Assembly: GCA_027063105.1 (NCBI GenBank)
Contig: JAMOSL010000137.1
Location: 1-7,627, forward strand
Direction of reading: 5' to 3'
DNA length: 7,627 bases
DNA from: Campylobacteraceae bacterium
GTDB lineage: Bacteria; Campylobacterota; Campylobacteria; Campylobacterales; Sulfurovaceae
Notes under the pieces: generated by a model
Told to the model about the DNA's origin: nothing
Seen by the model: only the letters and a program-made list of their open reading frames with translations
Databases searched by the model: none
Part shown: positions 1 through 6,841 of the stretch, piece by piece
How positions within the stretch are numbered: the first letter of the stretch is position 1
Layout of the letters: each line of letters begins with the position of its first letter
Position numbers and translations under genes: made by a program

Positions 1-440
1 CTTCTTTTAAATAGTTTATCAATAGTTGTAGCTAATTTTTTATTATGTGTACTGTTAATAATATCACGATGAGGATTTATATTTATTGTAATTATAGCTT
101 CTAATTCTCTAACTCCATAAATAATAGGTGTAATATCAAATAGATACTCATCATTTAACTCATCAATAGATAACTGTATTTGCATCTCTCTACCTATTGG
201 TATTAATGATTGTAAAAGTTTTCCATTATTATCATATAATTCAAATATTTTAGTTCCACTTTGTATCTCTGATAATAACTCTTTATCTTCAGCTTCTATA
301 TTTTCTATTATAGTCAATGGTATATTATTATTATTTAAATAATCTGAAAAAGTTTCTCCACTTTTCCAGATATTATCTATAGAGACAGCTCCAAATAGTT
401 CAGAGATACTAAATAAAATTAAAAATATTAGATTTTTCAT
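1..440 (-). CDS. Csd3-like M23 peptidoglycan hydrolase, N-terminal part (runs off left edge)
   Basis: The reverse strand reads open for 146 codons from an ATG at 440 to the window edge. Residues 1-18 look like a Sec signal peptide: MKN, a hydrophobic stretch, then a plausible cleavage after FGA. The following stretch has a pattern I recognise from the N-terminal regulatory domains of Campylobacterota Csd3/HdpA-type M23 metallopeptidases: a WKSGETFSDYL segment, LLSEIQSG, and LIPIGREMQIQL (79-90). In that family these domains precede a catalytic M23 domain that cleaves peptidoglycan peptides in the periplasm and helps set helical or curved cell shape. The catalytic domain is not in the window, so activity cannot be judged. 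The start overlaps the guaA stop as ATGA, which suggests translational coupling and a shared promoter. Family assignment is by memory of motif style. The exported nature is clearer than the exact family. Confidence 0.7.
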   Translation of the reverse strand, partial: MKNLIFLILFSISELFGAVSIDNIWKSGETFSDYLNNNNIPLTIIENIEAEDKELLSEIQSGTKIFELYDNNGKLLQSLIPIGREMQIQLSIDELNDEYLFDITPIIYGVRELEAIITININPHRDIINSTHNKKLATTIDKLFKR

Positions 441-1972
441 TCCCACTCAATAGTTGCTGGTGGCTTAGAACTTATATCATAAACTACTCTATTAATTCCA
501 TCTATTTCATTTATTATTCTTCTGCTGATTACTTCTAGTATATTATGTGGAATATGTGCAAATGTTGCAGTCATTCCATCAACAGATTCAACCATTCTTA
601 CACAAACCGTATTATCATAAGTTCTATTATCGCCCATTACTCCAACAGATTGAACATTTAATAAAACTGTAAATGCTTGCCAAACTTTATCATAATATCC
701 TGTTACTCTTAGCTCTTCTTGCATAATTTCATCACTATCTCTAAGAAGTCTTAATGCATCTTCATTTACCTCTCCCATTACTCTAATAGCTAGTCCCGGT
801 CCGGGGAATGGATGTCTACCTATCATATTTTTAGGAAGTCCTAATTCAAGACCTAAAGCTCTAACTTCATCTTTGAATATTTCTCTTAAAGGTTCAACTA
901 GTTCAAATGTCATCCAATCTGGAAGTCCACCTACATTATGATGAGATTTAATAGTTTTTGATGGTCCTTTTACTGAAACTGATTCAATGACATCTGTATA
1001 TAGTGTACCTTGTGCTAAGAACTCTACATCTGTATGTTTTTTGGCTTCTTTGTCAAACACCTCTATAAATTTTTCACCAATAGCCTTTCTTTTAACTTCG
1101 GGGTCGGTGACATCTTTTAACGCACTCATAAATTCATCTTTTGCATCTATAGTAATTAATGGAATATCTAAAGATTTAAACATCTGTTGAACTTCTAAAG
1201 CTTCATTCTTTCGTAATAATCCTTGGTCAACAAATACACAAATTAGTTGTTCTTTCGGTAAAGCTTCATTAAGAATTGTAGCAACAACAGAGCTATCAAC
1301 TCCTCCACTTACTCCACATAAGACTTTTTTATCTCCAACTTGTGCTTTAATTTGAGCTATTTTTTCTTTAGCAAATCCACCCATATTCCAAGTACTATCA
1401 CAACCACAAATATGTTTTGCAAAGTTTTTAAGAAGTTTTGTACCTTCTTCTGTATGATGAACTTCAGGGTGAAATTGAAATGCGTAGATATTTTTTTCTT
1501 CATTTGCAATTCCTGCATAAGGAGAGTTTTCACTAGTTCCTATAATAGCAAATCCATCAGGTAATTTTTCAGCTTTATCTCCATGACTCATCCAAACAGT
1601 GCTATTATCATTCATTCCTTTAAATATTTTAGAGTCATTGATTGATAAGTTTGCTTTTCCATATTCGTGATGATTTGCAGGAACAACTTCTCCTCCAAAA
1701 TGTTGAGTAATAAGTTGCATTCCATAACAGATTCCCATAATTGGTAAATTTAAATTCCAAATATCTTTACTTGGGTGATAAGCATCTTCAGCATATACAG
1801 AAGCTGGTCCACCTGAAAGTATAATCCCTTGAGGTTTTCTAGCTTTAATAGCTTCTATATCTTCTCTATAAGGTACAACCTCACAGTATACACCACTTTC
1901 TCTAAGTTTTCTAGCGATTAATTGAGTATATTGTGATCCAAAATCCAATACTAATATAGGTACTTGTTTCAT
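437..1972 (-). CDS. guaA: GMP synthase (glutamine-hydrolysing)
   Basis: GuaA converts XMP, ATP and glutamine to GMP in the cytosol, the last step of guanine nucleotide synthesis. The 511-residue protein is full length for the bacterial single-chain form. Residues 5-190 are the class I glutamine amidotransferase domain, with nucleophile Cys82 in GICYGMQ and the triad partners His168 and Glu170 in FHPE. The ATP pyrophosphatase domain follows, with the P-loop SGGVDSS at 222-228. The C-terminal dimerisation and XMP-binding domain contains HPFPGPGLAIR at 387-397 and ends in the typical KPPATIEWE. Upstream of the ATG, AAGGAAA gives a fair ribosome site about 9 bases away. The TGA stop overlaps the ATG of the downstream Csd3-like gene by 4 bases. 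All key residues are present and nothing looks broken. Confidence 0.98.
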   Translation of the reverse strand: MKQVPILVLDFGSQYTQLIARKLRESGVYCEVVPYREDIEAIKARKPQGIILSGGPASVYAEDAYHPSKDIWNLNLPIMGICYGMQLITQHFGGEVVPANHHEYGKANLSINDSKIFKGMNDNSTVWMSHGDKAEKLPDGFAIIGTSENSPYAGIANEEKNIYAFQFHPEVHHTEEGTKLLKNFAKHICGCDSTWNMGGFAKEKIAQIKAQVGDKKVLCGVSGGVDSSVVATILNEALPKEQLICVFVDQGLLRKNEALEVQQMFKSLDIPLITIDAKDEFMSALKDVTDPEVKRKAIGEKFIEVFDKEAKKHTDVEFLAQGTLYTDVIESVSVKGPSKTIKSHHNVGGLPDWMTFELVEPLREIFKDEVRALGLELGLPKNMIGRHPFPGPGLAIRVMGEVNEDALRLLRDSDEIMQEELRVTGYYDKVWQAFTVLLNVQSVGVMGDNRTYDNTVCVRMVESVDGMTATFAHIPHNILEVISRRIINEIDGINRVVYDISSKPPATIEWE

Positions 1973-1980
1973 TTTGATAT

Positions 1981-2002
1981 TTTCCTTTTTTGTAATATTA
2001 TA
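1981..2002 (-). promoter_or_regulatory. Likely guaA -10 element and ribosome binding site
   Basis: On the minus strand a perfect TATAAT lies at 2002-1997, followed by AAAAAAGGAAA (about 1990-1980) before the guaA ATG at 1972. Initiation from this box would give a leader of roughly 18-20 bases. No good -35 hexamer is seen 16-18 bases upstream, which is common for sigma-70 promoters in Campylobacterota. The element is inferred from sequence only. Confidence 0.45.
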
Positions 2003-2044
2003 AAGATATTAATGAAAGATATTCTATCAAAATAATCTAATAAA

Positions 2045-2098
2045 TTGTCTAAAATTAGAATTAAATGATAAAATATCATAATATTTAATTTTAAGGAG
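2045..2098 (+). promoter_or_regulatory. Likely fabI promoter and Shine-Dalgarno
   Basis: A TTGTCT at 2045-2050 and GATAAAAT at 2067-2074 are spaced acceptably for a sigma-70 promoter reading toward fabI. AAGGAG at 2093-2098 is a strong Shine-Dalgarno, 7 bases before the ATG at 2106. It favours that start over the in-frame ATG two codons later at 2112, which would have 13-base spacing. The ribosome site is convincing. The promoter boxes are one of several AT-rich possibilities. Confidence 0.5.
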
Positions 2099-2105
2099 TT
2101 TTAAA

Positions 2106-2933
2106 ATGCTAATGAATGGTAAAAAAGGTGTTATTTTAGGTATAGCAAATAAGAAGTCTATCGCTTATGGTATTGCCAAAGCTTGTAGAGAACAAGGAGC
2201 AGAAGTTGCTATTACTTTTCTAAATGAAAGATTTGAAAAGAAATTAGCTCCAATAGCTGAAGAGTTAGAATGTAGTGATAAATTATATCCTTGTGATGTT
2301 AGTCAACCAGAAGAAATAGTAGTCTTAAGAGAATCTTTAAAGGAGGATATGGGAGAGATTGACTTTATCGTACATTCAATAGCATTTGCTCCTAAAGAGG
2401 GATTAAGTGGTAGATTTAGTGATGTATCTAAAGAGGCATTTAATGTTTCTATGGATATATCAGTTTATTCATTAATTGAGATTGCAAGGGAACTTAAACC
2501 AATTATGTCAAACAAAGCATCAATTTTAACGCTTAGTTATTATGGTGGAGTGAAATATATTCCAAATTATAATCTAATGGGTGTTGCAAAAGCTACTTTA
2601 GAGATGACTGTAAAATATTTAGCAGAAGATTTAGGAAAAGATGGAATTAGAGTTAATGCTATATCAGCAGGACCTATTAAAACTTTAGCTGCTGCTGGAA
2701 TTGGTGATTTCTCATTTATGTTAAAATGGAATTCTGCACACTCCCCACTTAAAGAGAATGTAACAATTAATCAAGTTGGAAATTCTGGAATGTATCTTCT
2801 TTCTGATTTAAGTTCAGGTGTTACAGGTGAAATTCATTATGTTGATGCTGGATATAATATTATGGGAATGCCTGCAGTTGAGTTTGATGATAATGGTAAA
2901 CCTCATATTGCATGGAATGGTGAGACAAAATAA
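2106..2933 (+). CDS. fabI: Enoyl-[acyl-carrier-protein] reductase (NADH), FabI
   Basis: FabI reduces trans-2-enoyl-ACP in the last step of each type II fatty acid elongation cycle, in the cytosol. The protein has 275 residues against about 260 in E. coli, the surplus being a short C-terminal tail (DDNGKPHIAWNGETK). It is an SDR-fold enzyme: nucleotide-binding GIANKKSIAYGIA at 12-24, then VHSIAFAP at 89-96, and the FabI-type catalytic pair Tyr155 and Lys162 in NYNLMGVAKA, with the family's second tyrosine at 145/146. AISAGPIKTLAAAGI at 185-199 is the substrate-loop motif. Position 93 is Ala where E. coli has Gly93, a natural variant in many FabIs. A strong Shine-Dalgarno fixes the start. The gene is followed after 3 bases by the RNA methyltransferase gene, so both are likely one transcript. 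Confidence 0.97.
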   Translation: MLMNGKKGVILGIANKKSIAYGIAKACREQGAEVAITFLNERFEKKLAPIAEELECSDKLYPCDVSQPEEIVVLRESLKEDMGEIDFIVHSIAFAPKEGLSGRFSDVSKEAFNVSMDISVYSLIEIARELKPIMSNKASILTLSYYGGVKYIPNYNLMGVAKATLEMTVKYLAEDLGKDGIRVNAISAGPIKTLAAAGIGDFSFMLKWNSAHSPLKENVTINQVGNSGMYLLSDLSSGVTGEIHYVDAGYNIMGMPAVEFDDNGKPHIAWNGETK

Positions 2934-2936
2934 ACA

Positions 2937-3695
2937 ATGAAAGATAGTAAAGAATATCTAAATAAGAAAGCATTTTTTGATAAGGTTATTACAATTTATG
3001 GGCGAAATGCTATTTTGGAGGCACTATTAGATGAAAGTTTAGAAATACATAAACTTCATCTAAGTGATTCAAATAAAAAAGCTCCAGTGATTGATAAATT
3101 AATTGCTCTTGCAAGTAAGAGAAATATAGATATAGTTTATCATGATAATAAATCTCTTTCAAGAATATCTAAAAACTCAAAACAAGACCAAGGAGTGGCA
3201 TTAGATATTATATTAAAACACTCTATAAACGAAGAAGATTTTATAAGAAATAATAGTAATTATCGTCTCTTAGCATTAGATGGAATTACTAATCCTCAAA
3301 ATTTGGGTATGATTATTCGTTCTGCTACAGCTGGTAATATAGATGCTATAATTTTACCTACTAAAGGGGTTGCTCAAATATCACCATTAGTTATTAAAGC
3401 TAGTGTTGGAACTATATTTAATATCCCAATTATTAAAAGTGATAAGTTATATAAAACACTCAAATTTTTTCAATCAAATGGAGCTACTGTTTATACTTTA
3501 TCATCTTATGCAAAAGATAGCTATAGAGATACTAAATATTCAGATAAAACGATATTTGTATTAGGTAATGAGAGTGAAGGCGTAAGCCGTGAAATAGAGG
3601 ATTTAAGTGATAAGAGTATATCAATCCCAATGAATAGGGGAGTTGACTCTCTTAATGTGGCTGTAACAGCCTCTTTATTGGCTTTTTATTCTTAA
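2937..3695 (+). CDS. rlmB: RlmB/TrmH-family (SPOUT) RNA 2'-O-ribose methyltransferase
   Basis: A 252-residue SpoU-class methyltransferase that uses S-adenosylmethionine to methylate a ribose 2'-OH in RNA. Residues 18-93 (starting ITIYGRNAILEAL) match the L30e-like substrate-binding domain of RlmB-type enzymes. The catalytic knotted domain shows all three SPOUT motifs: motif 1 with Asn122 and Arg128 in NPQNLGMIIRS, motif 2 FVLGNESEGVSRE at 207-219, and motif 3 IPMNRGVDSLNVAV from 230. Length fits RlmB (23S rRNA Gm2251), but the exact target base cannot be told from sequence and a tRNA target is possible. The ATG lies 3 bases after the fabI TAA. Only a weak GGTGAG 12 bases upstream is available, so translation is probably coupled to fabI. 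The stop overlaps that of the convergent chelatase gene. Confidence 0.88.
   Translation: MKDSKEYLNKKAFFDKVITIYGRNAILEALLDESLEIHKLHLSDSNKKAPVIDKLIALASKRNIDIVYHDNKSLSRISKNSKQDQGVALDIILKHSINEEDFIRNNSNYRLLALDGITNPQNLGMIIRSATAGNIDAIILPTKGVAQISPLVIKASVGTIFNIPIIKSDKLYKTLKFFQSNGATVYTLSSYAKDSYRDTKYSDKTIFVLGNESEGVSREIEDLSDKSISIPMNRGVDSLNVAVTASLLAFYS
3668..3690 (+). terminator. Possible weak intrinsic terminator inside the rlmB 3' end
   Basis: AGCC (3668-3671) can pair with GGCT (3680-3683) across an 8-base loop, followed at once by a T-rich run (CTTTTTATT). The stem is only four base pairs and lies within the last codons of the gene, so this is a tentative call. No better terminator exists between the convergent genes. 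Confidence 0.25.
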
Positions 3696-4525
3696 CAACC
3701 TAGTTTTTTAATCTCAATAGATATATTATCTTTGAACATTCTTTTAACCTCTATTTGTCCTAAGAGGTTAAATTTAGAACTACCATCTATAGGTTCTACT
3801 ATTTTTGCATTAGAATATTCTCCAACTTCATTTTTTATCTCTTGCATATCTTTATCATAATGATTTCCACTTACTAAAAGCATTGGAACAATTTGAACTT
3901 CTAGCTTTGGATTCTCTTTTAATCTATCTAATATTTCACTCTTAATTACATCTTTCATGGCATAAAAAGGAAATTCACCTTCTAGTGAACAGCTTATATT
4001 ATTCTTATTGATTCGCTTTAAAAATTCTGAAGCATAAGATACTGATTCAAGTCCAGAAAGATTTAAAACAGGAACACCATGAATAATATATAAATTTATA
4101 ACCTCTTTTTCTCCTCTTATTGTCTCATCTAAATTTTTAAGATAGAGTGTTGTCTCTTTTGTCTTATGTAAAAGGGTTGTTGTATATCTTATATTTGCCA
4201 GAGAGAACTCTCTAAATCCTTTTACCATTCTTTTTAATACTTCATGTTCATCTGTTGGAAATATATTAATAGAAGCTACAATATATTTTTTATAACCTTC
4301 CATATCAACATCAGCCATTACTTGTGGTAAATTTTTAAACTCTTTACCCTCTTTTGCCAACGCTTTTATTACCATTTTTGATGAAAATGCTGTAAATACA
4401 GGTATATCTGGAAATTGTTTTTTTATATACTCTGCAAAATTAAAATATTTATCTTGTTCTATAACAGAACCAAAACAAGATAATATAATAGCTGTATCTT
4501 TGTTATAATGTCTATATCGTTTCAT
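3692..4525 (-). CDS. CbiK-family sirohydrochlorin chelatase (cobalto-/ferrochelatase type)
   Basis: The 277-residue protein resembles the anaerobic CbiK class of class II tetrapyrrole chelatases, which insert Co2+ (for cobalamin) or Fe2+ (for sirohaem or haem) into sirohydrochlorin-type rings. The start shows the family pattern, with a strand and loop AIILSCFGS (12-20) and FTAFSSKMVIKAL (44-56). Two histidines sit where CbiK has its metal-binding pair: His149 in LYIIHGVP and His222 in MLLVSGNHYDKDM. Acidic residues near 92-95 (DEHE) could be the third ligand. No signal peptide is seen, so it should be cytosolic, unlike the periplasmic CbiK forms. GGAGA 7 bases before the ATG supports the start. 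No other cobalamin or haem synthesis gene is in the window, so the metal is unresolved. The 140-base gap upstream suggests its own promoter. Its stop codon overlaps that of rlmB by TTAA. Confidence 0.82.
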   Translation of the reverse strand: MKRYRHYNKDTAIILSCFGSVIEQDKYFNFAEYIKKQFPDIPVFTAFSSKMVIKALAKEGKEFKNLPQVMADVDMEGYKKYIVASINIFPTDEHEVLKRMVKGFREFSLANIRYTTTLLHKTKETTLYLKNLDETIRGEKEVINLYIIHGVPVLNLSGLESVSYASEFLKRINKNNISCSLEGEFPFYAMKDVIKSEILDRLKENPKLEVQIVPMLLVSGNHYDKDMQEIKNEVGEYSNAKIVEPIDGSSKFNLLGQIEVKRMFKDNISIEIKKLGC

Positions 4526-4532
4526 TTTTTAA

Positions 4533-4559
4533 TCTCCAATTTTTTATTTCAATTCTATC
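4533..4559 (-). promoter_or_regulatory. Chelatase gene ribosome site and possible -10
   Basis: On the minus strand GGAGA (4537-4533) lies 7 bases before the ATG at 4525 and is a clear Shine-Dalgarno. GATAGAAT (4559-4552) just upstream is a plausible extended -10 element. No convincing -35 is seen. The surrounding 4540-4600 stretch is almost pure A/T, so other boxes could serve. Confidence 0.4.
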
Positions 4560-4613
4560 ATATTATTTTTTAATATACTTTAGAAATTAATTATTAAAAA
4601 TACTAAACGAGAT

Positions 4614-4639
4614 ATTCACCTAAAAGAATAGAGATGAAT
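4614..4639. repeat. Imperfect inverted repeat between cytochrome and chelatase genes
   Basis: ATTCACC (4614-4620) and GATGAAT (4633-4639) form a 7-pair stem with one G-U pair in minus-strand RNA, around a 12-base loop. It lies 27 bases past the cytochrome stop. The nearest T-run follows only after about 10 bases, so it is at best a weak terminator for the three-gene unit. It could also be an operator or chance. Confidence 0.25.
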
Positions 4640-4665
4640 GTCGGTTATAACAAATTTAAACTATA

Positions 4666-5007
4666 TTATCTCTCCTTATCCAAACTAAGTCTATTTTTTA
4701 TATCAAATAATTCTATATATTCATCTACATTTTTTTTTAAGATTATTTGACTTATATCTGATTTATTTTTCATTGGAAATTTTAAAAAGAATTGTTTGGG
4801 CATGATAGAATTTTCTTTTATAGGTTCATTTAGATATTTTATTATTTTATTTTTTATAATATTTTTATCACTATATCTCATGAGGTATCTTCTATATATA
4901 AATTCACTTGGTATCTTTTGGATTATATGGCATTTTATACAATTATTTTTTGACTTACTATTTCCTATTGTTACTAATATGCATATAACTAAAATTATCT
5001 TTACCAT
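4666..5007 (-). CDS. Small exported monohaem c-type cytochrome
   Basis: A 113-residue protein with a short N-terminal export signal: Lys3, then hydrophobic residues 4-15. Directly after it comes one haem c attachment motif, Cys23-Ile-Lys-Cys26-His27. A downstream Met69-Pro70 in ENSIMPKQF fits the distal methionine ligand of class I cytochromes c. The mature protein would be about 93 residues and periplasmic, soluble or anchored by an uncleaved signal. The segment between the haem site and Met69 (YLMRYSDKNIIKNKIIKYLNEP) is helical and basic. The start lies within the last codons of the kinase gene (7-base overlap) with AGGTGAA 6 bases upstream, so it is co-transcribed and probably co-translated with the kinase. 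It may donate or accept electrons or act as a redox or haem signal for the kinase; that role is inference from position only. Confidence 0.78.
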   Translation of the reverse strand: MVKIILVICILVTIGNSKSKNNCIKCHIIQKIPSEFIYRRYLMRYSDKNIIKNKIIKYLNEPIKENSIMPKQFFLKFPMKNKSDISQIILKKNVDEYIELFDIKNRLSLDKER

Positions 5008-6149
5008 TGAAGATTCACCTTTGTATATATTTTCTCTTTCGATGTTATGCTAAGAGTAAAGTTATATCTTTTTACGATAGTTTGAATAATATCTAATCCA
5101 ATTCCAAAGCCACCTTCATTTATATTTGCTCTACTAAATCTATTATAAATCATTTTTAAGTCTTTGTCTTTTATTCCAATACCACTATTATAAATTTCAA
5201 AAGTTCTTGAATTTAGTATAATTTTTAAGTCGCCCATCTTTTTATTATACTTTATAGCATTTGATAGAATATTATCTATTAGACGAATAGCATCATTGTT
5301 ATCAATACTTATAATTATATTATTCTCAATATTTAATTCTAATATAAGTGATTTGCTCTCTATCATTGTAAGAAAAAACTCTACTCTTTCATTTAAAAGT
5401 TGAGAGAAATTAATATTTTTTATTTCTATAATATAATTATGATTTAATTTTAGATATGTCAAGTCTTCATATAAACAACTTAGTGCTTTTGATGCTATTT
5501 CTATTCTTTTCATCTCCTCTTTTCCTTCACATTGATAAAGGTCGTCAAGAAGTTCAATGTTTGTTAATATTATACTTATAGGGGTGTTTAACTCATGGGT
5601 TGTATCTTGGATAAATTTATTCATATTCTCTATTGAAGCTTTCATTGGTGCTACAAATAGTTTACCTAAGAATATTCCTAATATAAAGAAAAAGATAAAT
5701 GCAATGATAAGAAAAAGAGAAAGTAGTTTTTGCAAGTTTATAATAGGTTTGAAGTTTATATCTTTAGATATAAGTAAATAAGATGCTCCTAAATAATATG
5801 GTTGTATTGGATGAATATATATGATTTTACTTTTTTCTGTATAAAATTTCTTCTTCCATAAAATATTATTTGGAAAAAAAGAACCAAAAATATACTTCTT
5901 ATTTATATCAAATATTGCAGATTTGAAACCTTTGTGATTTGGATAAAGTAGGGGAGTTTTAAAAGATGTATGTAAAACTCTAAGTTGTTCAGATATTTTT
6001 TGAGCTTCTATATATATATTATTTGTTTGATTGTCTATAATATTATGTTTTTGGTATGTATATAAAATAACTGTTGCTAAAATAAAGAGTATAATAGTTG
6101 AACTTAGATAAATTGTTAAAAATCTAAATAGTGATTTTTTTTCACCCAT
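5001..6149 (-). CDS. Membrane-bound sensor histidine kinase
   Basis: Two-component kinase of 382 residues, taking the ATG at 6149 as start. An in-frame TTG at 6167 would add six residues but has no ribosome site. Transmembrane helices lie at about 8-30 and 142-166, enclosing a roughly 110-residue periplasmic sensor domain that matches no family I can name. The HisKA phosphoacceptor is His185 in DTTHELNTPIS. The ATPase domain has an N-box with Asn297 in DNILSNAIKY, a G1 box NSGIGI at 321-326, and a G2 box GGFGIGL at 346-352. The G1 box has Asn where most kinases have Asp, otherwise the core is intact. The gene overlaps the response regulator by 8 bases and the cytochrome gene by 7, so the three form one unit. 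The likely target is the adjacent regulator. The stimulus is unknown; the periplasmic cytochrome neighbour hints at a redox or respiratory signal. Confidence 0.93.
   Translation of the reverse strand: MGEKKSLFRFLTIYLSSTIILFILATVILYTYQKHNIIDNQTNNIYIEAQKISEQLRVLHTSFKTPLLYPNHKGFKSAIFDINKKYIFGSFFPNNILWKKKFYTEKSKIIYIHPIQPYYLGASYLLISKDINFKPIINLQKLLSLFLIIAFIFFFILGIFLGKLFVAPMKASIENMNKFIQDTTHELNTPISIILTNIELLDDLYQCEGKEEMKRIEIASKALSCLYEDLTYLKLNHNYIIEIKNINFSQLLNERVEFFLTMIESKSLILELNIENNIIISIDNNDAIRLIDNILSNAIKYNKKMGDLKIILNSRTFEIYNSGIGIKDKDLKMIYNRFSRANINEGGFGIGLDIIQTIVKRYNFTLSITSKEKIYTKVNLQW
5014..5020 (-). promoter_or_regulatory. Shine-Dalgarno of the cytochrome gene inside the kinase gene
   Basis: Minus-strand AGGTGAA lies 6 bases before the ATG at 5007-5005, within the final kinase codons. 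It supports this start, and therefore the signal peptide placed just before CIKCH, and it argues for deliberate coupling of the two proteins. Confidence 0.6.
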
Positions 6150-6807
6150 TAATATATCTGTATCCAATATTTTTTATAGTGATAATATTCTCTTTTCCAA
6201 GTATATTTCTAATAGTTGTGATATACGCTCTAAGGCTTCCTTGACTTGGCGTTTCATTATATTCCCAAAGTTCGTTATAAATTTCATGATATTGCAAGAG
6301 TTTATTATTATTTTTAAGAAATAATATAAGTAATCTTAACTCTTTACTCCTTATATTTATAACTTGATTTTCATACATCAATAGAGAATTTTTCATATTA
6401 AATTTATAATTATTTTGAAGTTCTAAAAACTCGTCATAATTAGATAATTCTCTTTTAAAGATAACATCAACTCTTAAAAATAATTCTTTGAGTGCAAATG
6501 GTTTTCTAATATAATCATCACATCCAATATCAAATCCTTTTGTAACATCATCAATCCCATTTAATGAAGTAATAAAGATAGCAGGTGTAGAGTTTTTCTC
6601 TTTTCTAACTTCTGCTAAGAAATCAAATCCATTCTGATAAGGTACTTTTATATCTAAAAGCATTAAATTAATTTTTTCTTCATAAAGTATATCTTTCGCT
6701 TCATAGGCATCATAAGCAGGATATATTTTATAACCTTTGTATTCCAAAAATTGTTTGATTGTATCACTTAGTTGTATATCATCTTCTAATAATAAAATAT
6801 TTTTCAT
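6142..6807 (-). CDS. OmpR/PhoB-family response regulator
   Basis: A 221-residue DNA-binding regulator. The receiver domain (1-118) has the acidic pocket Glu8, Asp9 and Asp10, phosphoacceptor Asp52 in LLDIKVP, switch residue Thr80, and Lys102 in the KPF motif. Residues from about 128 form the winged-helix DNA-binding domain, with the recognition-helix region SQGSLRAYITTIRNIL and the closing wing IKNIGYRYING. It should be phosphorylated by the kinase encoded directly downstream and then bind tandem DNA repeats. Such repeats lie just upstream of its own gene (6842-6859). The ribosome site is weak (AAAGAAA about 5 bases before the ATG). It runs with the kinase and cytochrome genes in one overlapping unit. 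Target genes outside the window are unknown; the chelatase gene downstream on the same strand is a possible but unproven target. Confidence 0.95.
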   Translation of the reverse strand: MKNILLLEDDIQLSDTIKQFLEYKGYKIYPAYDAYEAKDILYEEKINLMLLDIKVPYQNGFDFLAEVRKEKNSTPAIFITSLNGIDDVTKGFDIGCDDYIRKPFALKELFLRVDVIFKRELSNYDEFLELQNNYKFNMKNSLLMYENQVINIRSKELRLLILFLKNNNKLLQYHEIYNELWEYNETPSQGSLRAYITTIRNILGKENIITIKNIGYRYING

Positions 6808-6825
6808 ATTATTTCTTTTTTTAAT

Positions 6826-6831
6826 ATTATA
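6826..6831 (-). promoter_or_regulatory. -10 element of the regulator-kinase-cytochrome unit
   Basis: A perfect TATAAT on the minus strand, 18 bases upstream of the regulator ATG. The -35 region has no TTGACA-like hexamer and is instead occupied by a direct repeat (6842-6859), as in activator-dependent promoters. A start about 7 bases downstream would give a leader of only about 10-12 bases, matching the weak ribosome site. Confidence 0.5.
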
Positions 6832-6841
6832 TTATTGTAGC

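Noticed and set aside
987..1564. Plus-strand open frames of 67 and 74 codons inside guaA
   Set aside because: They lie antisense to a fully conserved guaA, have Ser/Phe/Cys-rich composition typical of reverse-strand readings, and lack a ribosome site.
2382..2384. FabI Ala93 as a triclosan-resistance change
   Set aside because: Gly93 changes matter in E. coli, but Ala is a natural residue here in many FabIs, including triclosan-sensitive ones.
4796..5053. Plus-strand 85-codon hydrophobic frame opposite the cytochrome gene
   Set aside because: Its Phe/Ile richness is the complement of Lys/Asn-rich coding sequence. The opposite strand has a signal peptide, CXXCH and a good ribosome site.
5557..5781. 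Plus-strand 74-codon frame inside the kinase gene
   Set aside because: It is antisense to the transmembrane and HisKA region of the kinase and has no independent support.
6150..6167. TTG start adding six residues to the kinase
   Set aside because: No Shine-Dalgarno precedes the TTG, and the ATG at 6149 gives the short overlap typical of coupled regulator-kinase pairs.
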